A stretch of 64,000 bases of DNA, from the NCBI RefSeq assembly GCF_000725625.1, contig NZ_JOHS01000006.1, positions 1 to 64,000 of the forward strand, read 5' to 3'. This DNA comes from Streptomyces sp. NRRL F-6676 (GTDB lineage Bacteria > Actinomycetota > Actinomycetes > Streptomycetales > Streptomycetaceae). A program made the position numbers and the translations under genes. Positions 18,176 to 25,673 of this stretch are shown one piece after another (within the stretch, counting starts at the first letter, position 1; each line of letters opens with the position of its first letter). The notes under the pieces were generated by a model. That model was not told the DNA's origin and made no database searches. It was given only the letters and a program-made list of their open reading frames with translations.

Positions 18176-18333
18176 TGGTTGTCCACCGTCACATCGTTGA
18201 AGGGCAGCAGCGGCTCCGCCCAGGGGAAGACGTACTGGAACAGGACGTAGACCACGGCCAGAATCAGTACGAGCGAGAGGAACGCCCGTACCCACGCGTT
18301 TCCCGGCAGATGCCGCCAGATCCAGCCGTACAT
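18172..18333 (-). CDS. Small single-pass membrane protein
   Basis: A 53-residue protein with one membrane helix (about 16-35, AFLSLVLILAVVYVLFQYVF) and a short tail LLPFNDVTVDNQ. The ATG at 18331-18333 is preceded by GAAGGGA. It is coupled to pabA through a GTGA overlap. Small proteins of this kind sit at this spot next to crgA in Streptomyces; no function is known. Confidence 0.8.
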   Translation of the reverse strand: MYGWIWRHLPGNAWVRAFLSLVLILAVVYVLFQYVFPWAEPLLPFNDVTVDNQ

Positions 18334-18462
18334 GCCGTCCCTTCCCTCGTACCACGGCACCTGACTCACGCCGCACGGCACCAGACTAACGGCGCGGGGC
18401 CCCGGGTTTCCGGGCCTCGGGACCACTTCACCGCCGCCGGGTGCGGTTTTACGGGGCCGGCG

Positions 18463-19320
18463 TCACTCCACGGGCTGGGCGTAGTGCAGGTCCACCGTGC
18501 CCGAGTAGCCGGGCAGGGTGACCGTTCCGTCCTCGGTGACCTTCCAGCCGAGTCCGTAGACGTTGACGTAGACCATGTAGTTCTGGATGGCGGGGGAGGC
18601 GGCGAGGGCGTCCTGGAGCTTCTCGGGGTCGCCGACCGCGGTGATCTTGTAGGGGGGCGAGTAGACGCGGCCCTGGAGGATCAGCGTGTTGCCCACGCAG
18701 CGCACCGCGCTGGTGCCGATCAGCCGCTGGTCCATGACCTTGATCCCCTTGGCCCCGCCCTTCCACAGCGCGTTGACGACGGCCTGGAGGTCCTGCTGGT
18801 GGATGACGAGGTAGTCGGGCTGCGGCTCGGGGTAACCGGGCAGCTTGGCCGTGGCGTTGGGCGGGGCGTCGTCGAGCGTGACGGTGACGGCGCCGCCCTT
18901 GAGCGGGCGAGTGCCGGCGTTCCTCTCCAGCGCGGAGAGCCGGGCGGAGTCCGCCTTGGAGTCGCCGCCGGCGGTGCGCTTGGCGAGGGACTCGACGTCG
19001 TCGCGCAGACTGCCGTTGGACTCGTCGAGCCGTCCGTTCTTCTGGCTGCGCTCCTGGATGAGGTCGGAGAGCTTCAGCAGCGAGGCGTCGGTGCGGAGGT
19101 TGGTGCCCTTGGCCGTGTTGAAGCTGGTGAAGAAGAGGAGCCCGGCGAGCGCGAAGACACCCACCGTGAGCACGCGGGCCGGGGGGAACCGGCGCGTCCG
19201 GCGGGCGGAGGAGGAGTCGCCGGAGCCGTCCGCGGGTGCGGCGGAGCCCGTCGCGGGCGTGCCGGGACCGGATTCGGGGGAGTCGGAACCGGATTCGGGG
19301 GAGTCGGCCGAATTGCTCAA
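18463..19320 (-). CDS. DUF881 family membrane-anchored protein
   Basis: A 285-residue protein: acidic Ser/Pro/Gly N terminus with repeats of DSPESG, one membrane helix (about 48-68), a coiled coil (about 80-130) and a C-terminal DUF881 domain with GTSAVRCVGNTLILQGRVYSPPY. DUF881 proteins are extracytoplasmic and occur next to division genes in Gram-positive bacteria. The neighbouring crgA diverges, so the two may share a control region. Function unproven. Confidence 0.9.
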   Translation of the reverse strand: MSNSADSPESGSDSPESGPGTPATGSAAPADGSGDSSSARRTRRFPPARVLTVGVFALAGLLFFTSFNTAKGTNLRTDASLLKLSDLIQERSQKNGRLDESNGSLRDDVESLAKRTAGGDSKADSARLSALERNAGTRPLKGGAVTVTLDDAPPNATAKLPGYPEPQPDYLVIHQQDLQAVVNALWKGGAKGIKVMDQRLIGTSAVRCVGNTLILQGRVYSPPYKITAVGDPEKLQDALAASPAIQNYMVYVNVYGLGWKVTEDGTVTLPGYSGTVDLHYAQPVE

Positions 19321-19473
19321 CGTACCCTTATCTCCTTGGACGCCATGGAAGCACTACGCTAACGGACGCCCGGGGGAGTGTTGAGGTGCCCTAGTCCGAC
19401 CCCTTGTACGCTGCTCCGGACCTGCCCCCGTTTCCCTGCGCGGCCACGCAGCGCATCGACAGGAGAGACCCTC

Positions 19474-19731
19474 GTGCCGAAGTCACGTATCCGCAAGAAG
19501 GCCGACTACACGCCGCCCCCGTCGTCGAGGCAGGCGGCCAGCATCAAGCTGACCAACCGCGGTTGGGTCGCGCCCGTCATGCTGGCGATGTTCGTCATCG
19601 GCCTGGCCTGGATCGTCGTCTTCTACGTCACCGACGGTTCACTCCCGATCGACGCGCTCGACAACTGGAACATCGTGGTCGGCTTCGGGTTCATCGCCGC
19701 CGGGTTCGGCGTCTCCACGCAGTGGAAATGA
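19474..19731 (+). CDS. crgA: Cell division protein CrgA
   Basis: An 85-residue protein with two membrane helices (about 31-50 and 66-82) and the conserved basic N terminus [15 protein letters not shown]. CrgA coordinates septum growth and in Streptomyces delays FtsZ ring formation. The GTG at 19474 has AGGAGAG upstream; the frame is open further left but lacks conservation-like features. It diverges from the DUF881 gene. Confidence 0.95.
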   Translation: MPKSRIRKKADYTPPPSSRQAASIKLTNRGWVAPVMLAMFVIGLAWIVVFYVTDGSLPIDALDNWNIVVGFGFIAAGFGVSTQWK

Positions 19732-19733
19732 GG

Positions 19734-19944
19734 TTGTCCACAGAGTTTTCCACAGCCCCGGCGACCAGTGGAAAAAGAACGACGATCTGTGGATAACTCA
19801 TCGGCCGTTGACGCCGGTGTGACAGACACACCGGAAGCCGGAAACCTGTTCGCCCCCTGGCTCACCTGCGGAAACTCCGTTCGGTAACAGGGGGCGCGGT
19901 TGTTCTCCACGGACCGCACAGGATTCGCCACTCGCTGTGGACAA
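19734..19944. promoter_or_regulatory. DnaA-box cluster downstream of crgA
   Basis: Four DnaA-box-like 9-mers lie in 211 bases: TTGTCCACA at 19734-19742, TTTTCCACA at 19746-19754, TGTGGATAA (TTATCCACA on the other strand) at 19788-19796 and TGTGGACAA at 19936-19944. Two are perfect copies of the Streptomyces consensus TTGTCCACA, which I do not find intact even in oriC. Off-origin DnaA-box clusters that titrate DnaA are described in S. coelicolor; whether this is one of those cannot be told here. The gap to the rhomboid gene has no reading frame of note. Confidence 0.75.
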
Positions 19945-20015
19945 GGCTGGGTACAACCCGGCGCACGGCACCCCGTACGCGCCCCCTCCGTGTTCGAGCG
20001 CCGGGGGCCCGCGGC

Positions 20016-20927
20016 TCAGGTGAGCTGCGCGGTTCTGACCACCGTCATGACGATCACGGCGGCCAGCACCAGCGCGCACGTGCCGTACTGGATCAGCGCC
20101 CGGCGTTCACGCGGTGCGTGCACCATGGCGTAACCGATCACGACACCGGCGACCAGTCCGCCGATGTGCGCCTGCCAGGCGATGCCGCTCCAGCCGAACG
20201 TGAGGATCAGGTTGATCACCAGCAGGGCGATCACCGGACGCATGTCGTAGTTGAGCCGGCGGACGAGCACCGCGGTGGCGCCGAACAGCCCGAAGATCGC
20301 GCCGGAGGCCCCGAGCGAGGGCTGGTTGGGCGCGGCGACCAGATAACTGAGCGCACTGCCGGCCAGCCCCGAGACCAGGTAGAGCGCGAGGAAGCGGGCG
20401 CGGCCGAGGGCCTTCTCCAACGGGGCGCCGAGCCACCACAGGGACAGCATGTTGAAGATGATGTGCGGGTAACCGCCGTGCAGGAACATCGCGGTCAGCA
20501 GCCGGTAGTACTGGCCCTCCGCGACGCCCTCGATCGGGCTGTAACCGGTGTAGGAGGCCTGGCCGAGCAGTTCGAAGCGGTTGGTGAAGTCGTCGCCGAC
20601 GCTCTGCTGGACCAGGAAGAGGGCGAGGTTGAGCCCGATCAGGATCTTGGTGACCAGGTTCGGATCGGCGGTGACCGTGCCGCCCGCGAGGGTGCGGGGG
20701 CGGGTGACCGCGTGCGGGTGCCCGGCGCCGGAACCCTGGCGGACGCACTCGGGGCACTGGAAGCCGACGGAGGCGTCCACCATGCACTCGGGGCAGATGG
20801 GGCGCTCGCAGCGGGTGCAGCGGATTCCGGTCTCGCGGTCGGGATGCCGGTAGCAGACGGGCAGTTCCGAGGAGCCGTGCGGGTTCTCCTCGCGCGGCCC
20901 CCGCGGGCTGCCTGGCGCCTGGTCCAT
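20016..20927 (-). CDS. Rhomboid-family intramembrane serine protease with zinc-ribbon head
   Basis: Polytopic protease of 303 residues. Catalytic Ser208 lies in GASGAIFG and His254 in WQAHIGG; WWLGAPLEKALG is also family-typical. The cytoplasmic N terminus (25-61) holds a Cys/His array (Cys25, His28, Cys37, Cys40, Cys45, Cys48, Cys58, Cys61) resembling a B-box zinc finger, a common actinobacterial arrangement. ATG 20925-20927 is preceded by AAGGGGAG. It lies downstream of the cyclophilin gene in the same direction. Confidence 0.93.
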   Translation of the reverse strand: MDQAPGSPRGPREENPHGSSELPVCYRHPDRETGIRCTRCERPICPECMVDASVGFQCPECVRQGSGAGHPHAVTRPRTLAGGTVTADPNLVTKILIGLNLALFLVQQSVGDDFTNRFELLGQASYTGYSPIEGVAEGQYYRLLTAMFLHGGYPHIIFNMLSLWWLGAPLEKALGRARFLALYLVSGLAGSALSYLVAAPNQPSLGASGAIFGLFGATAVLVRRLNYDMRPVIALLVINLILTFGWSGIAWQAHIGGLVAGVVIGYAMVHAPRERRALIQYGTCALVLAAVIVMTVVRTAQLT

Positions 20928-20936
20928 GCCACTCCC

Positions 20937-21115
20937 CTTCTTCGTCCTCTTCGTCCTCCGTACGACGGCGTTCCCCGCCCCCGAGGTCCTACGGACTCTA
21001 CGGACGGAAGGGCCGCTTGGTTCCCTCTGGCCCCCCGGTTCCTCGGTCCTCCAGTCCCCGGTTCCCCGGTGTCCCAGTCCCCGGTCCCCCGGTTCCCCAG
21101 TCCCCGGTTCCGTCT
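20937..21115. repeat. Degenerate short tandem repeats between rhomboid and cyclophilin genes
   Basis: The gap carries CTTCGTCCTC-type repeats at about 20940-20960 and a run of CCCAGTCCCCGGTTCC-like units from about 21030 to 21113. No gene is supported. It probably arose by slippage and may still affect the leftward transcript. Confidence 0.55.
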
Positions 21116-21117
21116 CC

Positions 21118-21651
21118 TCAGGACTGCCGGGTCTCCACGACGACGGTCTCCAGGACCACGTCGTCGACCGGGCGGTTGGTGCGGGGGTTGACCGCAGTGA
21201 GGGCGATGGCGTCCACGACCTTCTGCCCGGCCGGGTCGACGACCTCACCGAAGATGGTGTGCTTGCGCGTCAGCCAGGTCGTCGGGGACACGGTGATGAA
21301 GAACTGGGAGCCGTTGGTGTTGGGCCCGGCGTTGGCCATGGCCAGCAGGTACGGCCTGTTGAAGGACAGGTCCGGGTGGAACTCGTCGTCGAACTGGTAG
21401 CCGGGGTCGCCGGTGCCGTTGCCCAGCGGGTCGCCGCCCTGGATCATGAAGCCGCTCATCACGCGGTGGAAGACCGTACCGTCGTAGAGCCGGGCGGTGG
21501 ACTTCTCGCCGGTGGCGGGGTTGGTCCACTCGCGCTCGCCCGTGGCGAGCTCGACGAAGTTCCTGACCGTCCGGGGCGCGTGGTGCGGCAGCAGCCGGAT
21601 CTCGATGTCGCCGAGGCTGGTCTTCAAGGTGGCGTAGAGCTGCTCGGCCAC
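21118..21651 (-). CDS. Cyclophilin-type peptidyl-prolyl cis-trans isomerase
   Basis: Cytoplasmic cyclophilin of 177 residues that catalyses proline isomerisation. Family motifs are FHRVMSGFMIQGGDP, with the catalytic Arg, MANAGPNTNGSQFFIT and HTIFGEV. No signal peptide is seen. The start is the GTG at 21649-21651 with GGAAGG nine bases upstream; the frame is open much further up but without cyclophilin features. Confidence 0.95.
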   Translation of the reverse strand: MAEQLYATLKTSLGDIEIRLLPHHAPRTVRNFVELATGEREWTNPATGEKSTARLYDGTVFHRVMSGFMIQGGDPLGNGTGDPGYQFDDEFHPDLSFNRPYLLAMANAGPNTNGSQFFITVSPTTWLTRKHTIFGEVVDPAGQKVVDAIALTAVNPRTNRPVDDVVLETVVVETRQS

Positions 21652-21839
21652 GATGTGCCTTCCGTTGTGTTCCTGTGCGTGTCCGATCCTCGCACGTCCG
21701 GCGCCCCGCGGCCGCCGCCCCGGCCCGTCTTCCGTGACCCGGATGCCCGTCCCCGCCATGCCCGGTGCCCCGTCCGCAGGCATGATCCGTAAAAGGGTGG
21801 AAAGTCGAAATACCGTACGCCACCGAGGAGGAGGAACCC

Positions 21840-22544
21840 GTGACCCGCATCGACAGCGTGCGCGCCGCGACCGGTTCGGCGAAGGACAGCGTGCTGCACG
21901 CCGCGGAAGTGGTGGCGCCCTACGCCGACACGGCCAAGGAGAAGGCCGCGCACTACGCGACCGAGGCTCGCGTACGGCTCGCGCCGAAGGTGTCGCAGGC
22001 CACCGAACAGGCCCGCGTCCAGTACAAGGCCCAGCTCGCGCCCCGTCTCGAACAGGCCCTCGCCCATGTACCACCGAAGGTCGACCAGGCCGCGCAGGAG
22101 GCCGCCGCGCGCACCCGCAAGGCCGCCCGGCAGGCAGCCGAGTACTCGCGGCCGCGGATCGAGCAGGCGGTGGCCGCGACGGGCCCCGTCCGCGTGGAGG
22201 CCGCCGCCCGCTCCGCCGCCGCGCTCGCCGCGCTGCGCGGCCAGGTGTCGCCGAAGGAGATCCGCCGGCTGGTCCGCAAGCAGCAGCGCCGGGCCCGCGC
22301 CGGACGGCTGGCCAAGGGCCTGCTGGTGGCGGGCGTCCTGGCCGGTGGTGCCGTCGCCGCCTGGAAGTGGTGGGACAAGCAGGCCAACCCGGACTGGCTG
22401 GTCGAGCCGCCGGCCGCGACCGAGGTTCCGGCCGGCGGGCCGCTGACGGCGGTCGACGGCAGCGGCAAGTCCGTGCTGGACCCGGAGGTCCAGGCCAAGC
22501 AGGCGGAGGAGGAAGCGGCGAAGGACCGCGACGACCGCCACTGA
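21840..22544 (+). CDS. DUF5324 family membrane-associated protein
   Basis: A 234-residue protein. The first 120 residues are Ala/Lys/Gln-rich amphipathic helix (KDSVLHAAEVVAPYADTAKE and later copies), then a basic region, one membrane helix (about 159-176) and an acidic C terminus. It matches DUF5324, found mainly in streptomycetes and of unknown function. GAGGAGGAGG precedes the GTG start. It diverges from the cyclophilin gene. Confidence 0.85.
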   Translation: MTRIDSVRAATGSAKDSVLHAAEVVAPYADTAKEKAAHYATEARVRLAPKVSQATEQARVQYKAQLAPRLEQALAHVPPKVDQAAQEAAARTRKAARQAAEYSRPRIEQAVAATGPVRVEAAARSAAALAALRGQVSPKEIRRLVRKQQRRARAGRLAKGLLVAGVLAGGAVAAWKWWDKQANPDWLVEPPAATEVPAGGPLTAVDGSGKSVLDPEVQAKQAEEEAAKDRDDRH

Positions 22545-22983
22545 ACCCGGACGAGCCCGAGCCCGGGTGTACCCGGGCCCGCCCGGGCCCACCCGGCTTC
22601 ATCCGGGCCCACCCGGCTTCGTCCGGTCCGGTTCTCGTGCAGGGGTGTGGACGGAAGACCTCCGGGTCTCCGCTCCGCACCCCTGCCGCCCGTTGTGTCG
22701 GCGTTTCACGTGAAACGACGCCCGCGCCGGCCCGTTTACGCCCCCGGTGTGCGATGACGTTTGCAACGCCCCAAGTGCGCGAGTTCCACAGGGAGACCAC
22801 TAACGGAGTGCTCTCTTCTGGTTACGCGCTCCACGTTGATCCAGCTCACACAGTGAGGGCCCGGCCCCGTCGAGGTGCCCGTACGCCGACGTGATCACCG
22901 GTCCGACCGGTCGGTCGCCGCTCACCGCGTTCCGTATTTGCGCAAAGAAAGCAAATAGTGATCGCGGAGCGCGGCCGCAGGGG
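22545..22983. other. Intergenic region with tandem repeat and parS
   Basis: Just past the DUF5324 stop is a Gly/Pro-codon-like repeat: CCCGGGTGTACCCGGG followed by two direct copies of GGGCCCACCCGGCTTC (about 22586-22622), possibly a terminator. The perfect parS at 22703-22716 follows. No gene is supported between there and the tRNA-Ala terminator. Confidence 0.5.
22703..22716. promoter_or_regulatory. parS: parS site (isolated, gyrase side of oriC)
   Basis: Perfect 14-bp palindrome GTTTCACGTGAAAC, the ParB-binding sequence. It is intergenic and about 20 kb to the left of oriC, away from the other six copies in the window. Confidence 0.95.
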
Positions 22984-23026
22984 CACAAAAGAACCGGCCG
23001 GCTGCCCGAAAGGGCACCCGGCCGGT
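22984..23026 (-). terminator. Terminator of tRNA-Ala
   Basis: On the leftward strand a 15-position stem with one mismatch (arms 23012-23026 and 22993-23007, loop TTTC) is followed by TTCTTTT, a classic intrinsic terminator just past the tRNA-Ala 3' end. Confidence 0.85.
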
Positions 23027-23034
23027 CGCGTGCG

Positions 23035-23107
23035 TGGAGCCTAGGGGAGTCGAACCCCTGACATCTGCCATGCAAAGACAGCGCTCTACCAACTGAGCTA
23101 AGGCCCC
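23035..23107 (-). tRNA. tRNA-Ala (anticodon TGC)
   Basis: A 73-nt tRNA. The acceptor pairs GGGGCCT with AGGCTCC. The D arm has AGCTCAGTTGGTAGAGC, the anticodon loop TTTGCAT gives TGC and the T arm has GGTTCGACT. CCA is not encoded. Confidence 0.97.
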
Positions 23108-23291
23108 GGAGGGGTGGCGTCCGGCCGCCGGAATGCACCTGCCGACGGGCGCCGGGGACCAGAGTACCGGGTCACCCCGGGTATCTCGCAAAAAGATGGG
23201 GGTCCCCGGAAACGACCACGCTCCGTAAGATGCTCGGCGTGGTTCGCTGTAGCGAACCGCAGTCCTTGGGGAAGCGCGATGGGGAGACGCA

Positions 23292-23840
23292 ATGGACGCC
23301 GCACAACAAGAAGCCACCGCAAGAGCGCGGGAGCTTCAGCGGAACTGGTACGGAGAGCCGTTGGGGGCGCTCTTCCGTAGGCTCATCGACGATCTCGGTC
23401 TCAACCAGGCACGGCTCGCGGGCGTACTGGGGCTGTCCGCACCGATGCTGTCGCAGCTGATGAGCGGTCAGCGGGCCAAGATCGGCAATCCGGCGGTGGT
23501 CCAGCGGGTGCAGCTGCTCCAGGACCTGTCGGGACAGGTCGTCGACGGCAGTGTCAGCGCCGCGGAGGCGACCGAGCGGATGGAGGAGATCAAGAAGTCG
23601 CAGGGGGGCTCGGTGCTCAGCAACACCACGCAGTCGACGAACAGTTCGGGTGCGCCCACGGTCAAGCGGGTGGTGCGCGAGATCCAGTCGCTGCTGCGCT
23701 CGGTGGCCGCCGCGGGCGACATCATCGAAGCGGCCGACACCCTCGCCCCGACCCACCCCGAGCTGGCAGAGTTCCTCCGGGTGTACGGCGCCGGACGCAC
23801 CTCCGACGCGGTCGCCCACTACCAGTCCCATCAGAACTGA
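23292..23840 (+). CDS. Helix-turn-helix DNA-binding protein
   Basis: A 182-residue cytoplasmic protein with an N-terminal Cro/C1-like HTH (about 30-62, LIDDLGLNQARLAGVLGLSAPMLSQLMSGQRAKIGNP without the gap), then a helical region and a C-terminal domain ending in AGRTSDAVAHYQSHQN. It resembles a conserved actinobacterial regulator of unassigned role. The kinase gene follows about 60 bases downstream in the same direction, so the two may be co-transcribed. Confidence 0.85.
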   Translation: MDAAQQEATARARELQRNWYGEPLGALFRRLIDDLGLNQARLAGVLGLSAPMLSQLMSGQRAKIGNPAVVQRVQLLQDLSGQVVDGSVSAAEATERMEEIKKSQGGSVLSNTTQSTNSSGAPTVKRVVREIQSLLRSVAAAGDIIEAADTLAPTHPELAEFLRVYGAGRTSDAVAHYQSHQN

Positions 23841-23902
23841 CGCCGCCGGCCCGGCCGCCACGCCGACGGCGGGCCGGGCCGAAGGGAGCGCGTCGCACAG
23901 TC

Positions 23903-25582
23903 ATGGGTGAGGTCTTCGCCGGACGGTACGAACTGGCCGACCCGATCGGCCACGGGGGAGTCGGTGCGGTCTGGCGCGCCTGGGACCACCGGCGGCGCCG
24001 GTACGTGGCCGCCAAGGTGCTGCAACAACGCGACGCCCACGCCCTGCTGCGCTTCGTGCGCGAGCAGGCGGTGCGCATCGACCACCCGCATGTGCTGGCG
24101 CCGGCGAGCTGGGCTGCGGACGACGACAAGGTCCTGTTCACCATGGACCTCGTCGCCGGCGGTTCCCTGGTCCATCTCGTCAACGACTACGGGCCGCTGC
24201 CGCCCGCGTTCGTCCGCACGCTCCTGGACCAGCTGCTGTCCGGGCTCGCCGCGGTGCACGACGAGGGCGTCATCCACCGGGACATCAAACCCGCCAACAT
24301 ACTGATGGAGGCGACCGGCACCGGCCCTCCCCGGCTGCGGCTGTCCGACTTCGGCATCGCGATGCGGCTCGGCGAGCCCCGGCTGACGGAGACGGACTAC
24401 GTCGTCGGGACGCCGGGCTATCTCGCTCCCGAACAGGTGCTCGGCAGCGAGCCGGACTTCCCCGCCGACCTGTTCGCCGTGGGCCTGGTCGCGTTGTACC
24501 TGCTCCAGGGCGCCAAACCCGACGCCCGGGCGCTCGTGGAGCACTTCGTGGCGCACGGCACGCCGAGCGCCCCCCGGGGCGTCCCCGACCCGCTGTGGCA
24601 GGTCGTGGCGAGCCTCCTCCAGCCGGACCCCGCGGCACGGTTCCGCACGGCCACGGGGGCGCGCAGGGCGCTCGCGGCGGCAGCGGAGCTGCTGCCCGCG
24701 CCGGGCGACGACGGCCCCGACGAACAGATCGAGATCTTCGACCAACTCGGGCCGCTGCCGGAGGGGTTCGGCCCGCGGGGGCCACTGGGGCGGGCGGGGC
24801 GGCCCGCCGCGGGGACACCGACCGGCGGGGGCGTACACCCTGCCGGGGGCATACACCCTGCCGGCGGCGCGCACCCTACCGGGGGCGTACCGACGGACGG
24901 CGGCAGCGGTGCGACGGCGGACGGGGCGAGTGGGCCGGTGCCCGCGCGGCCGCTCGTACCCCCGTTGCCGCCACTGCCGCCGCCGCGGCTGCCGGCCCCG
25001 GGGGCGGCGGAGGCGGTCGGCCCGCCGTCCGCGACACCGCCCGTCACGCCGCCCGTCACACCGTCCATCACGCCGCCCGTCACACCGTCCGTGACGCCGT
25101 CCATCACGCCGTCCGCACTGCCGGACGCGGTGGCGCGGCAGGTTCCGCCGCCGCCCGCCGAGGCACCGGACCCGACTCCCCCGCCACAGCCGTCACCGCC
25201 GTCGACGCCATCGCCTTCACCGTCGCCGGACGGCATGTCGGACACCGGCAGCTTCCACCTCCCTCCCCCGCAGCCCCGGCCCGAGCCCGCACCCGTGCCG
25301 CAACCGACGCCCCCGCCCCCGTCCTCCCCTCTGCACCTCGCACACACATACGTCCCGACGGCCGGCGTACGGACCGTGCACCAGGCTTACGGTGTCGCGG
25401 TCGGTGCCCCGGGCGCCGTCCTGGTGCCGACGGCCGAGCGGCCTCCGGTGGACCGGGGGCCCGGGCGGCACGGCCGGCGCGCGGCCCGCCGGCCCGGTCC
25501 ACCGGCCCGGATCGCCGTGCCGGTGCTGCTCCTCGCGCTCGTCTGCTACGCGGTCGGGTTCTGGGCCCTGACCCGAATCTGA
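23903..25582 (+). CDS. Ser/Thr protein kinase with repetitive linker and C-terminal membrane helix
   Basis: Hanks-type kinase of 559 residues. The kinase domain (1 to about 265) has GHGGVGAVW, Lys38, HRDIKPANIL near 125-134 and DFGIA, so it should be active. Residues 300-540 are low complexity: GGVHPAGGIHPAGGAHPTGG units (about 308-330), Pro runs and a TPPVTPSITPPVTPS tract rich in Thr/Ser that could itself be phosphorylated. A single membrane helix (about 540-558) ends the protein with almost no outside domain, unlike PknB. No sensor domain is visible. Confidence 0.92.
   Translation: MGEVFAGRYELADPIGHGGVGAVWRAWDHRRRRYVAAKVLQQRDAHALLRFVREQAVRIDHPHVLAPASWAADDDKVLFTMDLVAGGSLVHLVNDYGPLPPAFVRTLLDQLLSGLAAVHDEGVIHRDIKPANILMEATGTGPPRLRLSDFGIAMRLGEPRLTETDYVVGTPGYLAPEQVLGSEPDFPADLFAVGLVALYLLQGAKPDARALVEHFVAHGTPSAPRGVPDPLWQVVASLLQPDPAARFRTATGARRALAAAAELLPAPGDDGPDEQIEIFDQLGPLPEGFGPRGPLGRAGRPAAGTPTGGGVHPAGGIHPAGGAHPTGGVPTDGGSGATADGASGPVPARPLVPPLPPLPPPRLPAPGAAEAVGPPSATPPVTPPVTPSITPPVTPSVTPSITPSALPDAVARQVPPPPAEAPDPTPPPQPSPPSTPSPSPSPDGMSDTGSFHLPPPQPRPEPAPVPQPTPPPPSSPLHLAHTYVPTAGVRTVHQAYGVAVGAPGAVLVPTAERPPVDRGPGRHGRRAARRPGPPARIAVPVLLLALVCYAVGFWALTRI
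24820..25112 (+). repeat. In-frame tandem repeats in the second kinase gene
   Basis: Two coding tandem arrays: about 21-base units of the type GGGGGCGTACACCCTGCC from 24820 to 24895, and 9- to 15-base units based on CCCGTCACGCCG and CCGTCCATCACG from about 25035 to 25112. They encode Gly-His-Pro-Ala-Gly and Thr-Pro-rich segments and are expected to vary in length between strains. Confidence 0.8.
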
Positions 25583-25599
25583 CGGCTCGGCCCCGTCCG

Positions 25600-25665
25600 G
25601 GCGCCAGGCGCCGGGCGTTGGACGCCGGGCATTGGGCATTGGATGTTGGGCGCCCGGCGCCGAAG
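25600..25665. repeat. Short degenerate direct repeats after the kinase gene
   Basis: The gap between the convergent kinase and exported-protein genes contains GGCGTTGGACGCC, GGGCATTGGGCATTGG and TTGGGCGCCCGGCGCC. These octamer-like repeats include GGGCGCC palindromes that may act as a weak bidirectional terminator. Confidence 0.45.
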
Positions 25666-25673
25666 CCTCTCGC

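Noticed and set aside
24820..25112. CRISPR array in the kinase gene
   Set aside because: Repeats are contiguous, in frame and without unique spacers of constant length.
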